From: Zhengitettix transpicula | Lineage: Eukaryota; Arthropoda; Insecta; Orthoptera; Tetrigidae | Length of the DNA: 64,000 nt | Assembly: GCA_037074705.1 (NCBI GenBank) | Contig: CM073595.1 | Location: forward strand, 67,446,139-67,510,138 | Reading direction: 5' to 3' | In this document: piece by piece, positions 39,735-52,087 of the stretch | How the letters are laid out: every line of letters starts with the position of its first letter | Numbering within the stretch: position 1 is the first letter of the stretch | Notes under the pieces: generated by a model | What the model saw: only the letters and a program-made list of their open reading frames with translations | Databases searched by the model: none | What the model was told of the DNA's origin: nothing | Program-made: the position numbers and the translations under genes

Positions 39735-41743
39735 AATAAAACGCACTATACAATGAATTTTCATTTCTTCATATGTATGTATTGTTACCAGAACATCATG
39801 TAAGTAAAAAAATTTTTTCATAAATTAAAGACGGTTTTTTTTAATAAGACCTTGCAGGACTCGAGTGCTAAATCTTTGGCAATATTTGTAGGTAAACTGT
39901 GAGACGACCTATAATTACTGAATTCCGGGAATAAGTTACAGACGAGAAACGGTCAACTTAGCTAAGAAGTAAGTAGGCTCTGAACCTGTTCGTAAGTTTT
40001 TCCAGATGAGATTGCACAAAAAAAAACGGTTACCATTAGTTATATACATTAAAGCGTAGCTTCTTGGAGTACCAAGGTTGATATGCGGTTTTCAACCTTG
40101 ATCGAAAGTGAATGCGAAGCTGTGTTTACCTGTAATTTTCAGGGATCATATTTTGTATCATCATAAGTTCTAATGTGCATAACCTCCAAGTTTCACTCCA
40201 GGATGCATTAACACAAAGGTCGTAACAGATCACAAGCAACGAATCGTTGTAGACGGTAACATGAACAAGATACAATACTAATTATTTTCTACTATTGCAG
40301 TACTCTGTAACGTGATTGGTGCTAGTCGGTCATTGAAAGTATAATAAGGCGATAGAGCACTCACTACGATTTGAGACCTTTCTTTTCCAAGTTTCATTTA
40401 GAGTTTGGAGATGGCTTGATTCCACCAATTTGTGACTCTTCTAGACTTACAATCAAATATCACTGTAAAAAAACCAAAACGAATTAGATTCATCGTTGGA
40501 AATTCTTGCAAATGCGAAGTAAAACACATTTTTGTAATAATTTAAAGAAAGGAAAAAAATTCTAATGTATACTTAATTATCTTATTTTCAGGAACTACTG
40601 AAGTGTTTTTTTAAGTCTTTAACTCTTAATTATATAATTGTATACCACAATGAACGAATAGCAATTGAAAGGCTAATAATTAAAAATATACTTAGTTCAT
40701 GTTTGTGTTTGGTTTAACTGTGGAATGCACGTGGAACCAAAGACAAAAACCACATCGCAAAAAGGAAGTTCGTGGTCTTTGGTATTTTTAGGATGAGTCG
40801 GCACGGCGGAAACTCTGCTAAAAGGTTTCTTGACATTCTTTTAAAATAGCTCGCCGCTAATCTTTTAGACGAGAGTTAGCAATAATTGACTGTCAGTGAG
40901 ACACAAGAGGAATACTGGTTATTTAAACTTGAAGCCAGAGTTTGTAATAAAACGCATTTGTAGACATCAAAATAAATCATATAAAGACAGGCGTCGATAG
41001 TTGCCATGTAGATAACTCAGAGAGAGTGGGCAGTATACACAAGCGTGAAGCTGAGTAATCCCCATCGACTACAGTCACCTTCTACAGAAATCATCTCGCC
41101 AGGATTATAAATCGGGTTACCGAGTGTCTTGTTCTCGTAATTTGAGGTCTCCCATTTTTATACTCATCTTGTTTTCCGATTCAGAAACACGTAGGAGTGT
41201 CCTGAAATGTAATTACTGTAATCGATACCACATTTTATTGGACGGATAATCTGCACGCTCGTGTTTCCAGTAGCATCGGCCAGATCGAGTCCTTGTACAG
41301 CACGAGCTCGGTTTCTGCGCCCAATACGCTGTTACTGGAGCGAGTTTCGCGATTGCGGAAGTCGCAGGATTGGAATTCCAAGACAGCCCACTGCACCTGT
41401 CCAGCACAAAGAGACATTGTCGTCGACTACGTAGACTCGTTCATCAGGAACGAGAAAAACAGGATCTGTGTCAAGTCCCTTTCTTGCATAATTTTATTGT
41501 GCACAACCAAGTGCTTATCTCCTTTCCGCGTTCAATTTACAAATGACTCCGATCTTACTGGTGACGTTGTTCCTGATATTAAAAAATTAAGACCCGAACA
41601 ATTCGACGTATAGCTCTGCCATGGTCATCATGGTGTCAAAGAAATAATTGTTTTAAGAGACTCTCTGAAATGTATCACATGTTCGCTAACTTACTATAAC
41701 ATTTAAACTCATACCTCGCCCGTCATGAGTATGTTATTTATCT
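39735..41743. other. Spacer of the large inverted repeat
   Basis: About 2.0 kb of unique-looking sequence between the two arms. It is AT-rich except for a GC- and CpG-richer block at 41,220-41,480 that is open on both strands. No known domain could be read from it, and I see no transposase or integrase motif. Confidence 0.5.
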
Positions 41744-42610
41744 ATAGCTGGGTGCACGGCATATATATTATTGTATAGTGTGTTTAATTTTACACTAGTT
41801 TGGTGCCAGGGTAGTTTTATATCCATAACACCCGATTTAACTCCAATATGAGTTGCTTTTGGATTATTTTTTATGTTACGCCATTTTACATTGTTCGAAA
41901 ATTTCCACACCCGTCGACCCCTCCCCCCACCCTCGCTACATGGGTTAAACAGAAAGTTGAATGTCACAATTAAACAAATCGACGTCCATAACCTCGGATT
42001 CGACGCAAATTTCGGTTGTTTTTGCGTTATTTTTATGTAATGCCGCTCCACCCCAACTCTTAAGGGTGCTCCCCTCCCAAACCGAAAGGGGTCGAAATTA
42101 TGCACACACAGAGTGTAGAAATATATTATGAAACTCATAAACCCCGAAAAATATTTATCCGACGCATATATAGTCCATTCAACATGTTTCAAAATTTTCA
42201 CCCCGCCCCTAAGGCTTAAATGTCATAATTAGTTGAATGTCATAATTAAACTCAGCAGCATCCATAACCCTACCCTTGACTGCAATCTCGGTTTTATTCG
42301 CCTTATTTTCTTGTAACGCCCCTCCACTCCCACCCCTAAAAGTGCTTCTTTCCCATGCTGTAAGGGGTTGAAATTAGATAATATCGGTAGAAACACTATG
42401 ACTCTAATTAACCCTGAATAATATTTTTTCAACGCATATATCGGCCGTGTTTGCAGGTTTCAAAATGTCCACCCACGCTCCTAGGGGGATGGTAGACGTG
42501 TCTCACCCCGAAAGCGTTGGTTTCCTCTTCTCAAGGAACACGTGTACGAAATTTGGTGACATTTTCTCCACGGGTGTAGATTCGTATACTCTCTGTTTTA
42601 TTTGTTTGTA
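41744..42610 (-). mobile_element. Complex repeat family copy 7, inside the right inverted-repeat arm
   Basis: Inverted counterpart of 38,870-39,734. It carries the longest ORF of the window (155 codons, minus, 42,201-41,734), which runs across tandem subrepeats and shows a repeated peptide pattern around GVGVE..Y.KI. No known domain is recognised, and the frame is broken in other copies. Confidence 0.7.
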
Positions 42611-43576
42611 TTAATCGGTTATGTCGATAAGACATGTACTAAATCCATGCGAAATTAATCAAAGTTTAAATCAGAATGTTTGACATAAGCCTGTACAACG
42701 CAAGGATTTAGCCGCCAATTTGTTATATGAATTTTATCGTATAGCACAATCCTTCGTGTAAGCTTTACAGCCAAACCAGTGGAGAGAATTGCAATATCAG
42801 CACGTGCCTTGATTAAATCATCCTCAACACCACCCAAAACCACAATATTTACAGTGGCAACTAACACGGAAGCGTATAATACACGTAGTCTAAGGTGGAG
42901 TCAAGGCCACATCGCAAGAAGGTAGGACTAGTTGTCGAAGACAACTTCGGGAGGCATTCTTTGAAGAAGGGAATCATTCCGCCAGTTTCACGAACCGGGT
43001 CGACGTTAGAAACATATAATAGTAACCTCGGCCCGAAAGTATTCCATTTTTCTCCTTTAAGTTCTACTCGTAAATTTAATTGTCTGAAAAATGTTACTAT
43101 TCACAATCCTGAGATGTTAGTTATATATTTATTTATTTCATATTTATCGTTTTTTAATTCCATAAAGTTATTGACGTCTGAGTTCTATGGTTTTTGGTTT
43201 CATTTGAAAATTTTTTATGTTAATTATAAGGAAAAAATCTATTTTCAGACTTGAGTGAATTAAATAAAGCGTTATGTTAATAACATCTGTTGTTTTGAAA
43301 ATTGCTCGGAGTTCCAGCCCATGGAAATAAATCCAGTTTTTCTTTTACAAGTGTAACCAAGCAGCGTTTGAGAATTTATCCCAAGCTTGCGTCTTTAATT
43401 TAATTATAATTAACAAAGGAATCAATAAATGAATCAACAACGACGTAATGAAAGAATGACATCAACTCAGTCGTCTGTCACACGCGATGAAGAAAATAAA
43501 ATTAGTTGAAATTTTCGTGCCTGATGGTTATTGCCAGTTATGTAAGTGTAAATTATGCTACAATATCCACTACGAT
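41744..43576 (-). repeat. Right arm of a 5.8 kb inverted repeat
   Basis: Reverse complement of 37,791-39,734 with moderate divergence at its inner part and high identity at 42,655-43,254. The two small frames persist: 71 codons on minus at 42,867-42,655, and an extended 119-codon version on plus at 42,895-43,254. Its inner end, TAGCTGGGTGCACGGC, matches the GGGCACCC end of the repeat family. Shared ORFs can be explained by recent duplication alone. Confidence 0.9.
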
Positions 43577-44306
43577 GACAATTATGCCTTCTAAATAGGT
43601 GTGTTGTCACGTGACGAAAGTTTCATAATTGAGTCTTCAGGAACTATCATAATTGGGTTGTATCAAGTCAAAAATCGAACCGATAATAAATCATAGATGT
43701 TGACAATGCATTTTATCATAGCCAAGGCCTTCAATGGGCTGTTGTGGCAAGGAAGAAGGAAGCCATCAGCATTGCGGAAGTTTAGCGTTATTGTTCTTCA
43801 TTTTCGAATCAAGACTAGCAGGAGAATTACATGGACATTGATCAGTCCGTTGCAGGTCATTTATTATGTGAGTTGAAAGCCGCCACAATGGTGGTGCTGT
43901 AATCCTTGGCTGCGTCCAGTTCTTCCAGGCGACAAGCATCTGGTCACTCAACCTTTACGACAACATTCTGTTCGGACGGAAGTCTGCATTTAGAACTCTA
44001 AGGACTACCGGTATTGTAGAATCGTAAATTCAAACAAGAACAGTAAATTTCGTTGTTCGTGTTTTTAATACGTCAAGCTACCATTATCATGAATCTCCTC
44101 ACCGCACCAGACTCGATAATTATAAACATAAATTTTCCCAAGGCGGCAGTGGAAAATGTAGTTTTGTCTCTACACTAAGTACGATTGCTCTCTATAATAC
44201 TAGTTGTGGCCGTGGAGCGAGTAATACACTTTGCGTAGCACCGCCATTAATGCATACAAGAACTAATTAATTTGGATTTGATACTGTTGACAATGGTGAG
44301 GTAACA

Positions 44307-44716
44307 TTATTATTTAGATTATTCGGGTACTCCATTGTCTTGGAATAGAAAGGTGAGCAAGAAAAGGTGAAAAAAAGGCAAAGAAAAGCGAAGAACGAAA
44401 GAGGCAGGTTAAAGAGATGGCGTGAAATATCGTCTAAAATATCAGAAAAAAGATGTAGAAACTCCAACGTTTCGAACAGTAACACTCAAACGAGCGACGG
44501 TTGTTCTCTACCTGATGACGGACAGAGTTTTTTTCTGCACTGTTCGAAACGTTGGAGTTTCTACACCTTTTTTTCTTATCTTCTAGACTATCTTTCACGT
44601 CATCTCTTGAAACTACCTCTTTCTTTCTGTTTTTCTTGATTTCTTTGCCTTTTTCTCACTTCTCTTGCTCACCTTTCTACTCCAGGACAATGGAATACCC
44701 GAATCTAAATAATAAA
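44307..44716. mobile_element. Foldback element with CTGATGACGG core
   Basis: Arms 44,307-44,480 and 44,539-44,716 are reverse complements. The outer end is ATTATTTAGATT and the inner end GTAGAAACTCCAACGTTTCG. The 58-nt loop contains CTACCTGATGACGGACAG. The ORFs in both arms are mirror translations of a purine-rich arm. Confidence 0.85.
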
Positions 44717-44814
44717 AACTAATTAATTGCCCTATGAAAAACGGCGAATGGGAGCTTTAGAGACGAATCTCGAATTGCTGTTAACTGTCACTGACTATGA
44801 TGCGCAATGGTTCA

Positions 44815-45130
44815 CTGCCCTGCAATTGTAGCTGGGATAGGCCGGAGCTGAGCTTAACACGAACTTTCGTTACGGCAACTTGGTAGCGGAAAAATTATTC
44901 TGAAAACATTGACGGAAGGAAATATTTTGTGTTTGTATGTCAAAAATCTCATCCGCGTGAGTACAGGTAATAGGCTGACCTCGCAGCTGTCTGTACATCG
45001 CGTTCGTAAGGATATAATGAATGTTTTTAAGAATTATAGTGGATTTCCTTGCAAGAGAGAGTTCCCACCTGACGACAATATCCCCCTCCGCCTTCTGCCT
45101 TCTCCTAATGCGCATCTCACAAGTCAAGCT
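44815..45130 (+). repeat. Interspersed repeat, CpG-retaining copy
   Basis: Aligns in the same orientation with 61,275-61,545 in DNase II intron 6. This copy is CpG-rich (for example GCGGAAAAA, ATCCGCGTG, CATCGCGTTCGTAAGG, CTCCGCC), where the other has TG or CA. The family is not recognised. Confidence 0.65.
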
Positions 45131-48100
45131 ATTTCTCTCGCGGCCTATTAATAAAGTACATTTCCAGGATTTCAGTATTACACTACAAAAGTCACCATTT
45201 TTTTTTCTTTCACGACTATAAAAATAATTTTGTTTTATTTAAAGAAAATATACTATTATTTCAAATTAACATTTATGGACTCGCTTGAAATTTTTATAAA
45301 ATTTGTATCTTTATAACTCAAAATAGTAAATATCTACCTTATTCTGCCTTACCTATAACGTAGCAGATATAGATATTACGTCATCTTTTACTTCCATGAT
45401 CTGCTAGCATCACTTTTCCTTCCGAATCCAGAAACCTCAGTGCCAGCTAACCAAGTGAGACTCCAACAAGTCAATTTTCGAAGACACAGTGCATCCCGTA
45501 ACTTCATACGTACTTCCGAGAAATTTGCAACACGTATTTTAATGATTGCCGATCTGTTGTTACTAAGTATTAAAGTGCATTAAAATGATCAACGGTCGTT
45601 TTTCTCATGTTCATGTTTCTGTATAGTTATAGGATTACAGTGGGGTAATAGTCACAACATCCAATGAAGAATCGAGATAAATATACTGTTTCTGGATTCA
45701 CTAAAGAAACATCCGACACATTTTTGTAACGTCGTTATACTTCTCATCTATAATTTACAATTTAAGGGAGAAACGTTAAAATTCAGTATAGGCCTACCCA
45801 TGACGGAGAAATTCAATGATAAAACATACAAATTTTATATATAAATTGAAAAAAGGCTACATTTACGTTTAAAGTTACTGAAGGACTAGTCAAAATATCT
45901 GGTGGAAAATATCTACAAAAAAAATGGCTATACGTTTTACCTGTAGTAAATAGTATCCATATTATTTATGTACGCGAAGTACAAATTCTTCTTATCTTAT
46001 TGTAAAATGGAACCGACTTTTCACTGACCAATTTAATGAATGTATCCACATAAAAATAATACTTCTAACTAATAAAAATTAATCGGTTTTCATTCATTAT
46101 CTAATATTAAATTAAAATTGAAAACGAATGCAGTATTGTATGAAATGATACTTTACTCAATTATTACATAATATTTTTAAAAAAATGAAAATATGTGTTT
46201 TTGTATAGGTTACTTAGTCGAAACGGTTAATAACTAAATTACATAGTAGAAATTGCAAACTTTCAGGCCACATATTTCAAAAGACGTTTACTGGGGATGG
46301 AGTCTGCAGTCGTAGGCTCGCGCTTCTCCCCCTCCCCACCCACCCACCCTCCCAACCAAAAAAAAAATCTGGTGGAAATTAAATTTTGTTTGATTCTCTG
46401 AAAAACAATTGTTGATTCCCGTCCGGGGAAAAGTCATTCCGGAAAGAATTGAGGCCAAGGGCGTTCCCACTTCATCCACACAAGCCGTGTTTTCGCAAGA
46501 CGCTGACATCGATAGCCACCGACTAAACAACAATTCCTTACTGACATTGCTCAAATCAACCTTAAGTCATCCCTCGAATTGCATCACGGTATGAACACGA
46601 TTTTTCAGCTTTCATGTGAGTGGCAGCATTCACCTGTCTCATCCGATTATATTTAACTCTTCCTCTTTTCTTCAATATTATCGTGTATCCTAAGGCTTCA
46701 ACTGCTTCAATTTTTTTAAGAAAATTATGTTCCGTATAAAAATTCACAAATTATAGGTATTGGTTCCAAAAAGAAAGACCTTCCTCGGCATTACAGTAGG
46801 ACTACCTGAGCATCCTTGCTCCAAAGCGATTTTCAATGTTTCTTTGACCATCTACGACCGTGAGAGGATCAAAGAACGACGAGTAATAAAGCTCTTTGAT
46901 GTGCATGAAATTACCTAGAGTAGGGCAATGGCACCATCACACTCGGATAAAGCTCAAATCAACGCGAATTAAAATCCTTCGGACAAATTTGTGATATCAC
47001 AGCTTACTTCAACTGCGTTTTATACGTTGAGATATCCCGATTAAAATATGGGATTATTTATGATAGGAATAATTACACTGGGATATCGTAAGTTGATCGG
47101 CTAAAAGATAAACAGGATAAAAATGTTACTGTACGACCAGAGTTGTCGAGGGGTCTCCTATATAGCACTTAGGGATATCACGAGAAGAGATGGCTTTATC
47201 AATCTTCAATTGAAATATATATGACGCCAATATTGATTAAATTTTAGATTGTCACAATCACATATTCTGATCATTTCACTCCAATGTAGAAAATGAACAT
47301 TTGACATTTAGATATTGTAAGTAAATAAAATGTTACAATTTCAAACTGTGAGCCCTTCATTTCTATAAAGAAATATTAACTCATTTCTTAATATTTGTGC
47401 AGTAAATTTTACGTGTAATACATATCCCACTTAATGACTAGACAATATCTCTCAAGAAAAAGAGAGTAATTTTTTTAGGACTTGCGGGTGAGGAAATAGC
47501 TTGTGGTTTGCACAACGACAACTCCCCGCTATTAACAAATGACGTGTAACAACCACACGTGCAACCTCCGAGTCGTTCACTTGATGAGTACAATATATAA
47601 TTGTTTTTGGTGGTTTCTGGACACGCGCGCTGTTCAGTCGCATTTCACTTAAGTTGCGAAAGATTCCGGATGGTCTCCAAATGTGGAACACTTACTTTTG
47701 ATTATTATTTAAACTATGCTACAAGGCTTACGTGATTAATCCGACCTGCAATGATTCCGAAAATCGTACCGGGATTTCGTGTCTCTTGTCAAAATAAAGA
47801 AAAGGTTCAAATAATACAAGTTGGGAAAGCACTTCAACCCAATTAGTCAAACTCTACAATAGAAATTCCAAACTGGGTTGATCCCGTAGTAAACCTCATA
47901 AACAGACAGCAAAAAATGAAAGGATGAGACATCGCCGCAGAGCTCCCTGGCGACAGACAGGCGAACTAGCTTGAAATCAAACTATATCCAGCGTCAAAAT
48001 GTCATGGAACAAATCGCCTCAGAAACAACTCTTTAGCAGAACAACCAACTGGATAAAATGAACAAAACCGAAACTAGTAAAGTTTTCATTATTACCACGT

Positions 48101-49650
48101 CTTCTCACGGCAAATCACGTTGATGGTGCACGCCCTCCCTCCCCCTTTGTAAAGTCCACAGCTCGCGAGTGCTTATTTAATAATTAACTGCCAGTACCAT
48201 AGTTGAAAGTTAAACTCTTCCTGTGCTGTCCGTTGGAATGCTTTATATTGGTTGAGTTGACGACCCATAGAGCAACATAAAATTTTGCATTTTATGGATG
48301 CTACAGAAAAACACGGAAACCGTATCAAATTTTAAGATATTATCGAAATGAATGTGGCAAATGAACTGAAGCTTCTTTATCGGATTCCAATTCGTGTAAG
48401 AGCTTGCAACACTTAATGTTAACCTTCATGTGGCTAGCAATCGCCGGCAAATAAGAACAGGTTTGCGGCCAAAAGCTGCGGTACGGACAACTATTAACCT
48501 TGCCGATTCCATTCCATGTTGACCTGGTTTCACACTTTCTACTAAGGTCGTCAAATTCTGAAATACTCAGGAATGCGTGCGACACATGAAACCAATACAA
48601 GATTTCCGCTTCGAACTTGAAATTGTTTGAAAAGTGTTCGGCTGGTTTCAATTGGCACGAGTGATTTTGTCACGGATGCTTGCGAGTAAATGAGATACAA
48701 GAATAGTGAGGATCACTTCACGTTTCGGTATCCATCACGCGTAGACTTTACGAAAAGCCAATCATGTCCAAAGACGGATGATACCACATCAATGGTAGGT
48801 CGCCCACAACCCAGAAAAATCTCTCGAGCTTGCTCAACTTTTCCGTCCGAGCTTCACACTTGTCCAGTCACTAAAAAAAATACCTTACGTGTCGCCGTCT
48901 TGTGTAAAAGTTACGATGAATTTACCTCAACCAAATTTAGCTTCGCCTTACGCCACCTTAAAAGCGTGAAATGGCGAAGGTGTAAATGTTTTACTTGCAT
49001 TTCTGTAAGGGGCGACTTGATCACCGATTATTTATAGTATAATCAAAATAAAAGTGCACAAGTCTTAATTTATATGGTTTGAAGAAACTACAACAGCCAT
49101 TTGTAAACTATAATGGATTAGTTGTGTTGAATAGGACTTTCAAGTCAAGGATAATACATAAATCACTATGTAGAGGTCTAAAGATGGCAGAGTGTCATTT
49201 GATAAAATAAAAATTGAAGTTGACATACGAGTGACAGCCCGTGACACTACGAAGACCTCGGACGTGATTCCTCGTGTCACATAAACTCTGACTACAGCGT
49301 TCAAAGTCTCGGTAATCGTAACTGGGCGTTATCTCGTGCCAGTCCATTTTAGGTCTGGATGTTGAATCATCGTTCAATCCCTTCTGTAGTTTGCTAGCCA
49401 GCGTCACTTGTATTACATGTAGGCTTCTTTGCGTGCCTGAGCACTCGTGAATAACTTTACGAGAGTCCATCGAAATTGGTCCTCGCTTTTATTGTCGGCG
49501 TACAAATTTGGTAAGACAATTTGTCTTCAACTTCTCTGAATTTGGCTCACGTTTGAAGTGTGTACACGCTTAACTTACGGTGTAAGCATGTTAACGTCAC
49601 TTGGTTGGCCAAGAACATGGCCTTAAATTTGAAGTCTGATTAAAAAAGTT
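45131..49650. other. No recognisable gene; CpG-rich flank of the antizyme gene
   Basis: CpG stays frequent (about eighteen in 47,501-47,820) up to about 49.65 kb, where it drops abruptly. Frames of 103 and 115 codons at 48,340-49,037 have no domain. A C-rich stretch (CCCCCTCCCCACCCACCCACCC) lies at 46,328. Confidence 0.45.
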
Positions 49651-50000
49651 TGTATGGCAAATGAAAAGATTCCAAGATTCAACTGTAATTTTAATATTCC
49701 CCCATTTTTTAACACAAACATTGATACAGAAGTTGTTTCAGTTTCCACAGAGGAAATTGTTTAAAAATCAGGTAAAAGATAATCTCAGATGTCATTGAAA
49801 ATGAAAAATTTAGTTTACTTTACATTGCAAAATTACTGCTCAAGATGATGAAAACAACATGTATGATAATGGTCAAATTTAATACACAAACTCTGCAACT
49901 ATGGTAAATTAATTCATAAAGATGAATTTGACACTCTTGAACAGTCAACAATTTCTCATGCCCTTTTATCGATTAGATGTGCAATTCACAAAATCACAAG

Positions 50001-51610
50001 TAAATTTCACAATTATTTATTGAACTATATATATGCATACTGAATGGTGGTACAATAAGTTTGAACATTCAGCAGATATATAGGCCCCAAATGTGTTAAA
50101 GGTGATATTTACTGCCTAAATCTTGAATATTTAAAAGAAAAGTTCCAGGTGGTTGTATCAAAGAAACTCCACACACATGCATACATATATAGGTAAGTAC
50201 ATGTTCAGTAATTCATCCATTCTGGATGACCAGATATGTCAAAACTGGAGTCATGCCAAAACAAAATATGCAAAGTTTAATCGGTCAATCATTCTAAATT
50301 TAAAGATCCAAAAGTCATGTGTCCACCTCATACAATTCTAATATTCTGCATAGGAAAATATAAAACTAACTGCACTTTTAAATACTATATGAACGACTTT
50401 GTCTTCTGAAAAACATAAAATTAAATGCAAAATTGTATTCCCTACAAATACAAATTCCATTAACTAACATATAAGATTTAATAAACTGTTCTCAGTTTAT
50501 CAACTGAGTCAATCAAAGCTACCATCTTATATAATTGTTTAGCTTTCCACTCATTGTCATAACAATTTATTCTGCATTGAAGTTTCTGCAAAAACATTTT
50601 CCACAATATATGAACTTACAATTGCATACTTAAGTTTTATTGTAATATTAAAAAGTAATGATACAGAACCTGAACTTTTGAAATTGTTAAATTTCACACA
50701 TCCTGTTTACATCTATAGAGAGAATTTTACACAAAGCAACTGATTCACTAACACAGAAAATGAGGTTGAGATGAGTAAAAAGAAATAATCAACTAAATAT
50801 TGATTTATTACATTTTAGATAATACAACATAATTATCTTAATTTCTTAAACATAAGAATCAAAATTCACTCCAACTACCCAATTCCAGATTGTTAAATAA
50901 AAGTACAAAAACTTTAGAATCTTGACAACTATTTCAAACATAACCCATTATATGATATTGTTACTAGTGACATATATAACTTTGTATAGTTTAATGACAC
51001 TTTCCTTAGGAATGCAATGGCTACTAAAGAACAAATGGTAATAGATGAAAACTAATCTACTTTAAATTTGCATTAAAATGTTTCAATATGCCTTTCATCC
51101 AGCATTGTCAAAGAATATTTATAAATGATAAGATTGAAGAGATGAGAATAAGTAAATCATCTTAACACTAATTACTTGGAATAACAATGTTTACTGATAC
51201 TTTACAGCAGGTGTGGGGAAACCTTGTGGAAATATTTTTTTTTTAATTTTATAGAGATTATTTTAAACTTCATACTAACAGCAGCTATAATATACCAAGC
51301 CAGATCTCTTTTAAAAGACCACAGTTTTTGAGGCCATGATTATCAGTTTAGAGTACTAATAGGTACTGTCACTTAAAATCTTTGTATCACTACAATATTA
51401 ACAAAATTTTGTGGCCGAGTAGTATAATTATTTACTAGTGATCTAACAATATAATGACATTAAAGTTTCAAATACATATTATAAATTTTGTTTTTAACTT
51501 AATGTCTCAACCAAATGTGAATTAAATTAAATTTTTATTACAACTAAAATTCAATATAGCTAGATTTTAGTGGCAAGGTTGATTACAACTGTTCAATTAT
51601 ATCTGGTCAG
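50001..51610 (-). other. Probable 3' UTR of the antizyme gene
   Basis: This stretch follows the antizyme stop codon, has no convincing ORF, and keeps the low CpG content of the gene body: only two CpGs in 50,001-51,000. The boundary is inferred from a poly(A) signal near 50,016-50,021; CpG depletion continues to about 49.65 kb, so a longer transcript is possible. Earlier AATAAA-like hexamers on the minus strand also exist, so shorter isoforms are possible. Confidence 0.5.
50016..50021 (-). terminator. Candidate poly(A) signal AATAAA for antizyme
   Basis: The minus strand reads AATAAA here. About 15-35 nt further downstream there is a GT-rich stretch (TTGTGATTTTGTG), as expected of a downstream cleavage element. 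AATAAA is common by chance in DNA this AT-rich, so this is a candidate only. Confidence 0.35.
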
Positions 51611-52037
51611 CTATTCAGTGGAATAAAGCATGTAGAGGTTACCAGAGTCTCCAGGATTCGGGATCAACTGGTTTCCTGGGCCTAAAGTTGCAAACCCCAA
51701 AAACATGAAGGTGCGAACCAAGAGTGCTGAAAGAATTTAAAAGAAAACACTTTACGTATAAAAAATGGTGGGTTATTATATGGCTAATAGAAAGCTATAC
51801 CTTTTAACACCTTGCTCTCATCGAAATAGAAATTGTGAACTTCTAAAATTACACATACATCTTTTAACTGAAATAGTTTTCAGACCATTTATGAAGTAGC
51901 TTTTCAGAGTATGGTGTAATATAACCACATACATTAGTCAGGGTTCTCATGCAAACAAACTTTGGTTTCAATTTCATTGCATACTACCCAAAATAGGTAT
52001 GTGCTAATTTTTATTATAACTAGTTAATGAGTATATA

Positions 52038-52087
<50 letters not shown>

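Noticed and set aside
41734..42201. 155-codon ORF, the longest in the window, as a gene
   Set aside because: It coincides with tandem subrepeats of an interspersed repeat family inside the large palindrome, and the frame is interrupted in other copies.
48340..49037. Pair of 103- and 115-codon ORFs on opposite strands
   Set aside because: No domain or splice structure, and both strands are equally open. Considered as a transposase remnant, but no catalytic motif could be read.
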